From Solibacteraceae bacterium (GTDB lineage Bacteria > Acidobacteriota > Terriglobia > Bryobacterales > Bryobacteraceae), in contig JAJPJX010000055.1 of the NCBI GenBank assembly GCA_021324015.1, positions 1 to 36,138 on the forward strand: a stretch of DNA of 36,138 nucleotides, in the 5' to 3' direction. Shown here one piece after another: positions 24,672 through 32,590 of the stretch (positions within the stretch are counted from its first letter, which is position 1; each line of letters opens with the position of its first letter). Below the pieces are notes generated by a model, which saw nothing but the letters and a program-made list of their open reading frames with translations, ran no database searches and was not told the DNA's origin. The translations under genes were made by a program, and so were the position numbers.

Positions 24672-25202
24672 TTATTGGGCGCCATCGCCGATCTGCAATG
24701 GCGGTATCTTGATCTCTTCGATCCGGATTAGTCGGATCTCCTGTTGCGGCGCCTCGCGAAAAGCCTCCAGCGCCAGTTTCGGCGAACTGCGGGCCAGCGC
24801 CACCAAGGCGCGTTCTTCGTTGGTGAGCCGCGTGGGAATCGGGAACACCGCCTGTTTTGGTAGTCCTGCACGGCGCGCGCCTACCGGCGCATTCCTGCGC
24901 AGTTTCGGCAGCGGCCTCGCGGTCTCCACGGGCGCAAGCGCGGGCTGTGGTGTGCTCGCCGCGGTTTCCCTGATGTTGGGAGGTGTGGACACCGGAGCGC
25001 GATAGCTCCGGAAGGCGATCCCAGCCAGCAGGCACGCCAGGGCCACAGCCGGAAGCGCCCACCGCAGAAAACCAAACCGTGGCGCGGCAGCCTCGGCACG
25101 GACCCGGCTCAATACCCGCTGTTCGAGCGCTGGCCGGGGATCCACGCAGGAGTAGCGCCCGAGCGCCTCGTCCAGGAAACGGTCCAGTTCGTTACGCTCC
25201 AT
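24672..25202 (-). CDS. Putative membrane anti-sigma factor or sensor (single TM)
   Basis: The 176-residue protein has a short acidic N-terminal helix (MERNELDRFLDEALGRYSCV), one TM segment (about 42-62, WALPAVALACLLAGIAF), a Pro/Ala-rich linker and an extracytoplasmic C-terminus with NEERALVALA and PPLQIGDGA. It is encoded directly after an ECF sigma gene, overlapping its stop by 11 bp, which is the usual place for a cognate anti-sigma factor. There is no HxxxCxxC zinc motif, so it is not a ZAS-type protein. A GTG at 25208 is an alternative start. Function is inferred from context only. Confidence 0.6.
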   Translation of the reverse strand: MERNELDRFLDEALGRYSCVDPRPALEQRVLSRVRAEAAAPRFGFLRWALPAVALACLLAGIAFRSYRAPVSTPPNIRETAASTPQPALAPVETARPLPKLRRNAPVGARRAGLPKQAVFPIPTRLTNEERALVALARSSPKLALEAFREAPQQEIRLIRIEEIKIPPLQIGDGAQ

Positions 25203-25761
25203 ACCCACCTCTCACCAGCCCGGCCAACTTCTCCCTGAGAATCTGGCGCGCACGCAGGATGCGCGTCCGGACGGTGCCCTCCGCAATACCCATGACCTCC
25301 GCGATCTCCCGGGAACTCAGTTCCTCCACCGAAGACAGCGCCAGGGGCTGGCGGAGTTCTTCCGGCAGTGTGTCGATGAGCCGGTGCACGAGCGCGATCC
25401 AGTCTGCCGTGATGGCCGCCTTCTCCGGACTGTTTCGTGCGGGCGCGGGCATTTCCGGATCGAGCCCTGTGCTTGGCTTCCTGGGCAACTTCTTCACGGC
25501 GAGCCGCCAGGCCGTGCGCGCCAGAAACGCCCGTTCCTCGCGAATCCCTTCCCAAGCACCCGTGCGGTAGAGTTTCAGAAAAGTCTCCTGGACCACGTCC
25601 TAAGCGTCCTGGGAGTTTCGAAGGATTGCATACGCCACGCGGAAGATGAACCGCGACTGGCGCTGCACGAGCGCGGCGAAGCGGGACTCCTTCGCCGCAG
25701 CCTGTTCCTGCCGTGTCAACCCCGGCACTTCGAACGCCACCTCTTGCGTAAGCTCCGTCAT
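25192..25761 (-). pseudogene. ECF sigma factor gene interrupted by an in-frame TAG codon
   Basis: From ATG 25761 the frame encodes region 2 (FAALVQRQSRFIFRVAYAIL then RNSQDA). A TAG at 25602-25600 (codon 54) stands where ECF sigma factors normally have Glu in D-A-E-D-V-V-Q-E. The same frame then continues with DVVQETFLKLYR, a region 4 (LPEELRQPLALSSVEELS, EIAEVMGIAEGTVRTRILRA) and a stop at 25192, about 189 residues in all. A single base change (GAG to TAG) explains it. A restart at GTG 25596 would lack half of region 2 and could not bind core polymerase normally. It could be a real inactivation, suppressible amber, or sequence error. Confidence 0.8.
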
Positions 25762-25860
25762 GCGCCAGCGCCGTCACTAGGTAAGACCGCGGAGACCGCC
25801 AAAGCGTTCAGATTTCTTTCACGCCCTGGTGCATAATCGCCTCCAGGAGAATCGTCCCGA

Positions 25861-26469
25861 ATGTTTCGTGGAGCTTTGCTGAGTGGTTTCTTGTCGCCCG
25901 AGATGTGGCAGATGGGCGCGCCGCTGGCGGAGAAAATCCTGCGCCCGGTCGTCGTCTACATCTTCCTGGTCGTTTGCCTGCGCATCTTCGGCAAGCGCGA
26001 ACTGGCCCAGCTCAATCCGTTCGACCTGGTGGTGCTGCTGTCCCTCTCCAATACCGTGCAGAACGCCATCATCGGCAACGACAACTCGGTGAGTGGGGGG
26101 CTGGTGGGCGCCTTCGCGCTGCTCGCGATCAACTACGTGGTGGTGCGCTTTCTGTTCCGTCATCGCCGGCTGGACCAGATCTTGGAGGGGACGCCTACCG
26201 TGCTGATCGAAGACGGGCGCGTCGTTGCTTCGGCCATGGCCCGCGAGTTGCTGAACACGGCCGATCTGATGACCGTTCTGCACCGCCAGGGCTTTTCCAG
26301 TGTCCAGGATGTGGATCGCTGCGTCCTGGAGCCGGGCGGGGTGTTCTTCATCCAGGGGAAGGTCCCCGCCAAAGAAGAGCGCCGGCACGCCGAGTTGTTG
26401 TCCCAACTCCAGAAACTGAGCCGCCAGATCGACTACCTCTGCCAGAAACGTCCCCAGGGCGGTCTATAA
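25861..26469 (+). CDS. YetF/DUF421 family membrane protein
   Basis: The 202-residue protein has about three TM helices in the first 100 residues (VVVYIFLVVCLRIFG, LVVLLSLSNTVQNAI, LVGAFALLAINYVVV). A DUF421 C-terminal domain follows, with LDQILEGTPTVLIEDGRVV and LRRQGF-like LHRQGFSSVQDV. The signature GKRELAQLNPFDLVVLL marks the family. YetF-type proteins are linked to membrane stress and spore germination in Bacillus; the molecular role is unknown. ATG 25861 is preceded by AGGAGA at 25848-25853. The stop at 26469 overlaps the TATAAT of the tRNA-Ser promoter. Confidence 0.85.
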   Translation: MFRGALLSGFLSPEMWQMGAPLAEKILRPVVVYIFLVVCLRIFGKRELAQLNPFDLVVLLSLSNTVQNAIIGNDNSVSGGLVGAFALLAINYVVVRFLFRHRRLDQILEGTPTVLIEDGRVVASAMARELLNTADLMTVLHRQGFSSVQDVDRCVLEPGGVFFIQGKVPAKEERRHAELLSQLQKLSRQIDYLCQKRPQGGL

Positions 26470-26470
26470 T
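26465..26470 (+). promoter_or_regulatory. -10 hexamer (TATAAT) of tRNA-Ser
   Basis: A perfect TATAAT ends 7 nt before the tRNA 5' end, so transcription probably starts at or next to the mature tRNA. It overlaps the stop of the preceding gene. The -35 is not clear. Confidence 0.6.
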
Positions 26471-26477
26471 CGGAACT

Positions 26478-26567
26478 GGAGGAATGGCCGAGCGGTCGAA
26501 GGCGGCGGTCTTGAAAACCGTTAGTGGGGTGACTCACTCGGGGGTTCGAATCCCTCTTCCTCCGCCA
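26478..26567 (+). tRNA. tRNA-Ser (anticodon UGA)
   Basis: A 90-nt type II tRNA. The acceptor GGAGGAA (26478-26484) pairs with TTCCTCC (26557-26563), followed by discriminator G and an encoded CCA. The anticodon loop CTTGAAA gives TGA (serine, UCA codons). A long variable arm (TAGTGGGGTGACTCACT) and the T-arm GGGGG-TTCGAAT-CCCTC are present. Confidence 0.96.
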
Positions 26568-26656
26568 TCATTGCCAGGGCAAAAGCGCGCGCCTTGCTTG
26601 TGATTCTACGTCCGTGATACAGTTGCCCAATCCAGGGTACTGGACACGCGGACACC

Positions 26657-27496
26657 ATGGCTGCCCTCAACACGCAAAGCGTCCCGGCGCTGGATCGAGC
26701 CCTCACTTTGCTGGAACTGCTCGCCCGGTCGAAGGCCGGGTTAACCCTCCCGGAACTGGTACAGCAGACTCGGCTTCCCAAAAGTTCGGTGCACTGCCTG
26801 CTGGTGACCCTGCAGCGCCGCGGCTACCTCTACCGCAACGAGCGTACCAGCCGCTACCTGTTCGGCATGAAGTTGGTGAGCCTGGCCAACTGCGCCATCA
26901 GCGGGATAAAATTGCGCGACCAGGCGATGTCTTTCCTGCGCGGCCTGATGCACGAAACCGGCCTGACTACACACCTGGCCATCCTGGAGAACCAGGAAGC
27001 GGTACTGATCTCCAAGTGCGAACCGGCCGGAACGATGCGCGTAGCTACCTGGATCGGCAAGCAGATGGACGTGCATTGCACCAGCCTGGGGAAGGCTCTC
27101 ATCGCCTATTGCGCGCCGGACGATCTGGACCGCATCTTGAAAGAACACGGGTTGCCGCGGCACAACGACAACACCCTCTGCTCGCGGAAGAAGCTGAAAG
27201 AAGAACTGGCCCGCGTGGTGGAGCGCGGCTACGCGGTGGACGATGAGGAAGACGAACTGGGGCTGCGGTGCATCGGCGTGCCGGTGTTCAGCATGCAAGG
27301 CCGCGTGATTGCGTCCATCAGCCTGGCGGGCACGACGGGGCAGATCACGGCGGACAACATTCCGTCGCTGGCGGCCCGGCTGAAGGAGACGGCGCAAGCG
27401 CTCTCGCAGTCGCTAGCACAAGAGCTGCTGCCGGATGGCGCAGCGCTTTGCACAGTCCCGGCAGCCAACGCGCGTGTCAGCGCCCGCACTGTGTGA
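26657..27496 (+). CDS. IclR family transcriptional regulator
   Basis: The 279-residue protein has an N-terminal winged helix (about 8-70: ALDRALTLLELLARSKAGLT, LPKSSVHCLLVTLQRRGYL). The IclR effector domain (about 80-255) includes GKQMDVHCTSLGKALIAY and RGYAVDDEEDELGLRCIGVP. IclR regulators usually control aromatic or sugar-acid catabolic genes next to them, responding to a small carboxylate in the C-terminal pocket. It starts the catabolic block and lies 14 bp upstream of the exported glycosidase-like gene on the same strand, which is its most likely target. The C-terminal 25 residues are Ala-rich and probably unstructured. Confidence 0.9.
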   Translation: MAALNTQSVPALDRALTLLELLARSKAGLTLPELVQQTRLPKSSVHCLLVTLQRRGYLYRNERTSRYLFGMKLVSLANCAISGIKLRDQAMSFLRGLMHETGLTTHLAILENQEAVLISKCEPAGTMRVATWIGKQMDVHCTSLGKALIAYCAPDDLDRILKEHGLPRHNDNTLCSRKKLKEELARVVERGYAVDDEEDELGLRCIGVPVFSMQGRVIASISLAGTTGQITADNIPSLAARLKETAQALSQSLAQELLPDGAALCTVPAANARVSARTV

Positions 27497-27510
27497 GAAT
27501 CCGGAGTGAG

Positions 27511-28977
27511 ATGATGCGACGCTGGTTGCCGGCGGCGGTGTTTTTCGCGGCGGCGGGATGGCAGGCCGCGCGCCTGTCAGGAAGCCCGGACGTCGTGGAC
27601 ATAGGTTCGCGGCGCGAACTGTTCGTGGACCGTTATCTGATTGCCCGGATGGAGGGCGCGGATCTGCGGCTGGGGCAACCGGTAGATCATGGTCCCGTCC
27701 TGCGCCTGGACCGTCCGTGGGAAGGCGCATTTTGCGGGTACTTCACGGTGCTGGACGACGATGGTCTGTACCGGATGTATTACCGCGGCGTGCCCGTGTC
27801 GGGCGAGGACGGCAGCGCCAACGAAGTAACCTGCTACGCGGAATCGCGGGACGGGATCCACTGGACCAAGCCGGACCTGGGCTACTTCGAGGTGGGCGGC
27901 ACGCGCCGGAACAACGTGATTCTGGCCCACGCACCGCCTTTTTCGCACAATTTCTGCCCCATGATTGACCGGCGGCCGGGCGTGCCGGCGGCGGAGCGCT
28001 ACAAGGCCGTGGCGGGAACTTCGCGGAGCGGGCTGGTGGCGTTCGTTTCGGCCGACGGCCGGCGCTGGCGCCGGCTGCGCGAGGTTCCCGTCATTCCCTA
28101 CGCGAAGCCGCTGGGATTTGATTCGCAGAACCTGGCCTTTTGGTCGGAATCCGAGCGGCAATACGTCTGCTACATGCGCTCGTTCAAAGAAATCGGAGGA
28201 AAGCGCTACCGCTGGGTGTCGCGCGCCACCAGCCAGGACTTCGTGCACTGGACAAAGCCGCTGGAGATGAGCTACGGCGACGCCCCGCCGGAACATCTCT
28301 ACACCAACCAGACCAGCCCTTACTCGCGGGCGCCGCACCTGTACATCTCGCTATGCGCGCGATTCGAGCCGGGACGGCAGGTGCTGTCGGCCGAGCAGGC
28401 ACGGGCGGTCCACGTGGCCCCCGACTACTTCAAGGACTGCTCGGATGCGGTCCTGGTGACCAGCCGCGGCGGCAACCGTTACGACCGCACGTTTCTGGAG
28501 GCCTTCCTGCGGCCGGGCCTGGGTCTGGAGAACTGGGTGTCGCGCTCGAATTATCCGGCATTGAATGTCGTCCAGACCGCACCACAGGAACTTTCCTTTT
28601 ACGTGGCGAAGAACTACGGTCAACCTACCGCCTACGTGCGGCGCTACGGCCTGCGCCTGGACGGCTTTGCCTCCTTGCACAGCGGCTACGGTGGCGGCGA
28701 AGCCGTGACGCGTCCCCTGCGGTTTCAGGGCAGGCAACTCGAGATCAACTACGCCACCTCAGCGGCGGGCGGAGTGCGCATCGAAATTCAGGACGAGAGC
28801 GGGAGACCGTTTCCCGGATACAGCCTGGAGGACGCCCAGGAGATCATCGGGGACGAACTGGCGCGGGTGGTTTCCTGGAAGCAGGGGAGCGACCTCCGCA
28901 CGCTGGCCGGCAAGGCCGTGCGGCTGCGGTTCGCGCTGAAGGATGCGGACGTGTATTCGTTCCGCTTCGGCGGGTAA
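27511..28977 (+). CDS. Exported glycosidase-like (five-bladed beta-propeller type) protein
   Basis: The 488-residue protein starts at ATG 27511 behind GGAG and has a signal peptide (MMRRWLPAAVFFAAAGWQAA). The body has repeated propeller-like strands with W/Y-rich segments: LFVDRYLIA, RPWEGAFCGYFTVLDDDGLY, YAESRDGIHWTKPDLGYFEV, FWSESERQYVCYMRSF and SQDFVHWTKPLEM. These resemble GH32/GH43-fold proteins of planctomycete and acidobacterial polysaccharide loci. I cannot assign catalytic Asp/Glu residues with confidence. It is likely periplasmic or outer-surface and may act on or bind a glycan whose products feed the neighbouring enzymes (inference). Confidence 0.7.
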   Translation: MMRRWLPAAVFFAAAGWQAARLSGSPDVVDIGSRRELFVDRYLIARMEGADLRLGQPVDHGPVLRLDRPWEGAFCGYFTVLDDDGLYRMYYRGVPVSGEDGSANEVTCYAESRDGIHWTKPDLGYFEVGGTRRNNVILAHAPPFSHNFCPMIDRRPGVPAAERYKAVAGTSRSGLVAFVSADGRRWRRLREVPVIPYAKPLGFDSQNLAFWSESERQYVCYMRSFKEIGGKRYRWVSRATSQDFVHWTKPLEMSYGDAPPEHLYTNQTSPYSRAPHLYISLCARFEPGRQVLSAEQARAVHVAPDYFKDCSDAVLVTSRGGNRYDRTFLEAFLRPGLGLENWVSRSNYPALNVVQTAPQELSFYVAKNYGQPTAYVRRYGLRLDGFASLHSGYGGGEAVTRPLRFQGRQLEINYATSAAGGVRIEIQDESGRPFPGYSLEDAQEIIGDELARVVSWKQGSDLRTLAGKAVRLRFALKDADVYSFRFGG

Positions 28978-28992
28978 GAACCCGCCACGGGA

Positions 28993-29988
28993 TCATTCCA
29001 GAGAAAACAGCACGGCGGCGTTGCAGTAGAAGATATTCTCGATTTCGGTGTCCTTCAGTCGCAGGTGGAAACAGGCGAGCTTGAGTACGCGGAGTGATTC
29101 AAGGCCGATCAAGGCGGGGCGGAGATCGGCGTAGGCGGCCTCGAAGCGTGTGTTTTCCGCGGAGAGCCACAGGAAGGAATCCCCGATGGCGACGCACCGG
29201 CCGCGCATCTGCGAGACCGGAAAATCCGAGCCATAGAGCAACCGGTCGGCGCCGAGAGCGCGCACGATGGCCTCGAAGGCGCCGCCGTCGGTGACCGCGC
29301 TGGTATCGCACCAGATATTTCGCAGGCCGCGCAGCGCGCCGATGCCCTCCACGGTGTGGTGCGGATTGAAGCCCCGCGCGGCGTGCGCCAGGATGAAGCG
29401 GGCGTTCGGATAGCGCGCCGCCCAGGTACGCAGCACTTCCTGGTTGGATGGATCGGCCATGGCGCGGGGCCGCACCATGTGCAGGGTGATGGTGAGACCC
29501 GCTTCGTGCGCCACGCGGACCTGCTCTTCCGGAAGATAACTTGGAATCGCCGCCTGGAAGGTGGGTTTTTCGGAGGCGTACACGTGGTAGCACTTGAGGC
29601 CCACGAAGCCTTGGCGGCGGACGGTTTCGTGGATCTCTCCGGCGTCCATCCCCGGGGTGACCAGCATCTGGGCGCGCGAGAGCGGGTCGCGCCGCGCTTC
29701 TGAGGCGACAAACGCATTATTGGCGGGAAGGTCCAGTTCCTCGTGCGGATAGCCGAAGAACAGGCCGCTGATGCGCCGTCCGGGCAGGAGATCGGCGGCG
29801 TTCCGCAGGTACGTCTCCAACCCCGCTTCCGGGCCTTCCTCGACCAGCGCCGGAGCGGCATTCCGGAAAAACACCCGGCGGTAGAGGTGGGCGTGCGAGT
29901 CGAAGACCCGCGGCGGCACGAAGCCATCGAGTTCCCGGGCGAACAACTCGCGCTCCCAGTCCTGCATGTTCCATCGGCCGGAAGACAT
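28993..29988 (-). CDS. Amidohydrolase family protein (PF04909-like TIM-barrel hydrolase)
   Basis: The 331-residue protein carries the amidohydrolase-2 metal pattern. HxH lies in FDSHAHLYR, a later His in ITLHMVRPRAM, another in FILAHAARGFNP and Asp in LLYGSDFP. PF04909 members include lactonases, decarboxylases and sugar-acid hydrolases. Here the sugar-acid neighbours favour a lactonase-type role, but that is inference. ATG 29988 is chosen since TATGCT lies 9 nt before it and the longer frame (to 30051) runs into the divergent aminotransferase. It converges with the glycosidase-like gene over a 15-bp gap. Confidence 0.8.
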   Translation of the reverse strand: MSSGRWNMQDWERELFARELDGFVPPRVFDSHAHLYRRVFFRNAAPALVEEGPEAGLETYLRNAADLLPGRRISGLFFGYPHEELDLPANNAFVASEARRDPLSRAQMLVTPGMDAGEIHETVRRQGFVGLKCYHVYASEKPTFQAAIPSYLPEEQVRVAHEAGLTITLHMVRPRAMADPSNQEVLRTWAARYPNARFILAHAARGFNPHHTVEGIGALRGLRNIWCDTSAVTDGGAFEAIVRALGADRLLYGSDFPVSQMRGRCVAIGDSFLWLSAENTRFEAAYADLRPALIGLESLRVLKLACFHLRLKDTEIENIFYCNAAVLFSLE

Positions 29989-29997
29989 CGCGGGTCC

Positions 29998-30003
29998 AGC
30001 ATA
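29998..30003 (-). promoter_or_regulatory. -10-like TATGCT of the amidohydrolase
   Basis: On the minus strand TATGCT is followed by 9 nt and ATG 29988, without a Shine-Dalgarno. It lies back to back with the plus-strand TACAAT at 30026-30031, forming a divergent promoter region of about 60 bp that could share one regulator such as the IclR protein. Confidence 0.35.
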
Positions 30004-30025
30004 GCGCAACTCCGCGGTTTGCGCG

Positions 30026-30031
30026 TACAAT
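30026..30031 (+). promoter_or_regulatory. -10-like TACAAT of the class III aminotransferase
   Basis: TACAAT lies 18 nt before ATG 30050, giving a short leader of about 11 nt with no Shine-Dalgarno beyond GGGACC. No good -35 is visible. Confidence 0.35.
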
Positions 30032-30049
30032 CTCTCGCGGGACCCATTC

Positions 30050-31357
30050 ATGACCGGACAGAAACTTTACCAGAGAGCCAGGAAACGGATTCCAGGCGGC
30101 ACGCAGTTGCTTTCCAAGCGTCCGGAGATGCTGTTGCCCGAGCAATGGCCGGCATACTACGCCAGGGCACGCGGCGCGGAGGTGTGGGACCTGGACGGCA
30201 GGCGCTATGTGGACATGTCGTACAACGGGATCGGCGCCTGTGTGCTGGGTTTCGCCGATCCGGAGGTGGACGCGGCTGTGCATGGCGCGGTGGACGCCGG
30301 GTCGATGTGCACGCTCAACAGCCCGGAAGAGGTGGAACTGGCAGACTTGTTGTGCGAGCTGCACCCATGGGCGGAGATGGTGCGGTATGCACGTTGCGGC
30401 GGCGAGGCGATGGCGGTGGCAGTGCGCATCGCGCGGGCCCGCACGCGCCGCGACAAGATCGCTTTCTGCGGGTATCATGGCTGGCACGACTGGTATCTGG
30501 CAGCCAACCTGAAGCCAGGAGATGCGCTCGAAGGACACTTGCTCCCGGGGCTCGAACCGGCGGGTGTGCCGCGGGGCCTGGCGGGCACCGCACTGCCGTT
30601 TCACTACAACCGGAGCGTCGAGCTGCGCGAGATCGTGGCGCGCGAGGGAGCCGAGCTGGCCGCAGTAGTGATGGAGCCGGTGCGCGGCACGCCGCCGGAC
30701 GCCGGCTTTTTGGAGGAAGTTGGCGAACTGGCCCGTAAGGCCGGCGCACTGCTGGTGTTCGACGAAGTCACCGCCGGTTGGCGCGTGAACACCGGCGGTA
30801 TCCATTTGCTGCACGGCGTGACGCCGGACTTGGCGGTGTTTGCCAAGGCCATCTCCAACGGCTATCCGATGGCGGCTATCATCGGAACCGGCGCCGCGAT
30901 GCAAGCCGCGCAGGAGACTTTCATCAGCAGCACCTACTGGACAGACAGGATCGGTCCGGCGGCGGCGCTGGCCACCATTCGGAAACACCGGGCCCGCGAA
31001 GTGCCGCGGCGCCTGGTGGAGGCCGGAACCCGCGTGCGGGAGGGCTGGCGGCAAGCGGCGGAGAAAGCGGGCTTCGCCATCACGGTGAGCGGCCTGGCTC
31101 CGCTAGGCCACTTCCAGATCGAAAGCCGGGACGCGCAGGCGTTACGGACTCTCTTCACGCAAGAGATGCTGGAGCGCGGCTTTCTGGCTACCAACGCATT
31201 CTACGCGACGTACGCGCACACCAACGCGCAGATCGACGCGTACCTGGCGGCGGCGGCCGAAGTCTTCGCGGAACTGGCGAAAGCAGCCGCGGACGGGCGC
31301 GTGCACGCGCTGCTCAAGGGACCCGTGGCGCATGCGGGCTTCTACCGGCTCACCTGA
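30050..31357 (+). CDS. Class III aminotransferase (glutamate-1-semialdehyde aminomutase-like)
   Basis: The 435-residue PLP enzyme of fold type I has the class III marks: the N-terminal IPGGTQLLSKRPE, an aromatic pocket in YHGWHDWYL, D238 (LLVFDEVTAG) and the Schiff-base K266 (LAVFAKAISNGYPM). GSA aminomutase resemblance is strong, but the true hemL is usually alone and no heme genes are near. The enzyme may aminate or deaminate a keto or aldehyde sugar acid in this block. It is divergent from the amidohydrolase and converges with the dehydratase 18 bp downstream. Confidence 0.85.
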   Translation: MTGQKLYQRARKRIPGGTQLLSKRPEMLLPEQWPAYYARARGAEVWDLDGRRYVDMSYNGIGACVLGFADPEVDAAVHGAVDAGSMCTLNSPEEVELADLLCELHPWAEMVRYARCGGEAMAVAVRIARARTRRDKIAFCGYHGWHDWYLAANLKPGDALEGHLLPGLEPAGVPRGLAGTALPFHYNRSVELREIVAREGAELAAVVMEPVRGTPPDAGFLEEVGELARKAGALLVFDEVTAGWRVNTGGIHLLHGVTPDLAVFAKAISNGYPMAAIIGTGAAMQAAQETFISSTYWTDRIGPAAALATIRKHRAREVPRRLVEAGTRVREGWRQAAEKAGFAITVSGLAPLGHFQIESRDAQALRTLFTQEMLERGFLATNAFYATYAHTNAQIDAYLAAAAEVFAELAKAAADGRVHALLKGPVAHAGFYRLT

Positions 31358-31375
31358 GGCGCAGCCCGCGCGGCT

Positions 31376-32590
31376 TCAGTCGGTCAGAATCTTGCCGGGC
31401 ACGCTGTTGAATTCACCGCTGCCCGGCACGAAGGGATACCGGTTCTTGATCTCGTCGGTGAGCACGATCCCGAGCCCCGGGCGATCCGGCGGGAGCGCAT
31501 ACCCGTCCCTCATGACGAACGAACCGTCCATGATCTCCGCGTGCAGGCCGGCGTAGTCCGGCGGCACCTCGAGGATGCGCGTGTTGGGCGCGGCGAAGGC
31601 AAAGTGCAGGTTCTGCATCAGGGAACCCCCCGCGCCCCAAGCGTGCGTGGCGATGCCCCGGCCGCGGCTGTCCAGCATGGCCGCCACCTTGAGGCATTCC
31701 AGAAGACCGCCGGTGAAGGAGGCATCTGGCTGCCCGATGTCGAAGCAGTCGCGCTCGGCGAAGACCCGCCATTCGTACAGCCCGGTCAGGCACTCGCCGC
31801 CGGCGATGGGGACCGAGGTGCCGCGGCACAGCTCCGCATAGCCCCAAGGATCGGTGTAGTGCAGGGGTTCTTCGAAGAAGAACAGGTCGAAGGGCTCGAG
31901 CGCGCGTGCCACCGCCCGGGCGATACCCACGTCCCAAGGCTTGCCGATGTGGTTCCCCATGTGGCCGTCCAGCATCACGGCGACCTCCCGGCCCGCGTGG
32001 CGGCGGATGAAGGCCAGCTTCTGGCCCTCGAAGTCGGCCGCCTCCGCGGCGGATTGAGGGACGTAGGCGCCAGCTTCGCGCGTGTAGCTGCCCACGCCGA
32101 CTTTGAAGCCGCGGAAGCCCAACGAGAGGTAATAGTCGATCTTCTCAGCCAGGCGATCCTGCGGATAGTTGCTGGGCCCTCCGGTGGCGTAACAGAGCAG
32201 CTTTTCGTGCCGGCGCCCGCCCAGCAGTTCGTAGGCGGGAAGGCCCAGCAGCTTGCCCTTCAGATCCCACAGGGCGGCTTCGATGCCCGTGAGCACAGCG
32301 GTTCCCAGGCCCACCCGGCACCAGAAGTTGCCGCAGTGGCACATGCGGTTCCAGAGTTCAGCGATATTTTCGACGTTCTGCCCCACCAAGATGGGGCGGA
32401 AAAAGTCCACCACCGAGGGAACAATTTCCGGGCAGAAGTAGCCGGCGTAGGTCTCGCCGATGCCCGTGTGCCCGGCATCGCTCTGGATCTCGATGAACGC
32501 GGCGCTGCGGCGCCGGCGCGCTTCGCGCAGAAAGCGGTCGTTGGTCGAAGGGCCGGTGAGCAGCGTGGTGCGGACGTCCAGAATCTTCAT
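31376..32590 (-). CDS. Enolase superfamily dehydratase/racemase (second copy)
   Basis: The 404-residue protein has the capping domain and barrel of the MR/MLE family. Metal ligands are D208 (VMLDGHMGN), E240 (FFFEEPLHY) and E266 (AGGECLTG). Catalytic candidates are K163 (GFKVGVGS) and the D289/H316 dyad (GQPDASFTGG, IATHAWG). Its usual K-x-K is K-V-G. It shares only general family features with the 2957-4099 protein, so it is not a recent duplicate. Its start overlaps the stop of the MDR dehydrogenase gene (ATGA, 32587-32590), so it is translated as part of that operon. Likely role is dehydration or epimerisation of an acid sugar. Confidence 0.87.
   Translation of the reverse strand: MKILDVRTTLLTGPSTNDRFLREARRRRSAAFIEIQSDAGHTGIGETYAGYFCPEIVPSVVDFFRPILVGQNVENIAELWNRMCHCGNFWCRVGLGTAVLTGIEAALWDLKGKLLGLPAYELLGGRRHEKLLCYATGGPSNYPQDRLAEKIDYYLSLGFRGFKVGVGSYTREAGAYVPQSAAEAADFEGQKLAFIRRHAGREVAVMLDGHMGNHIGKPWDVGIARAVARALEPFDLFFFEEPLHYTDPWGYAELCRGTSVPIAGGECLTGLYEWRVFAERDCFDIGQPDASFTGGLLECLKVAAMLDSRGRGIATHAWGAGGSLMQNLHFAFAAPNTRILEVPPDYAGLHAEIMDGSFVMRDGYALPPDRPGLGIVLTDEIKNRYPFVPGSGEFNSVPGKILTD

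Noticed and set aside
25192-25596. Sigma factor as a genuine short gene from GTG 25596
   Set aside because: The 5' extension to ATG 25761 encodes the missing half of region 2 in the same frame, so the short form is more likely a result of the TAG.
30050-31357. Assignment as hemL
   Set aside because: The family is right, but the neighbours are sugar-acid catabolic and no tetrapyrrole genes are near; left as a class III aminotransferase.
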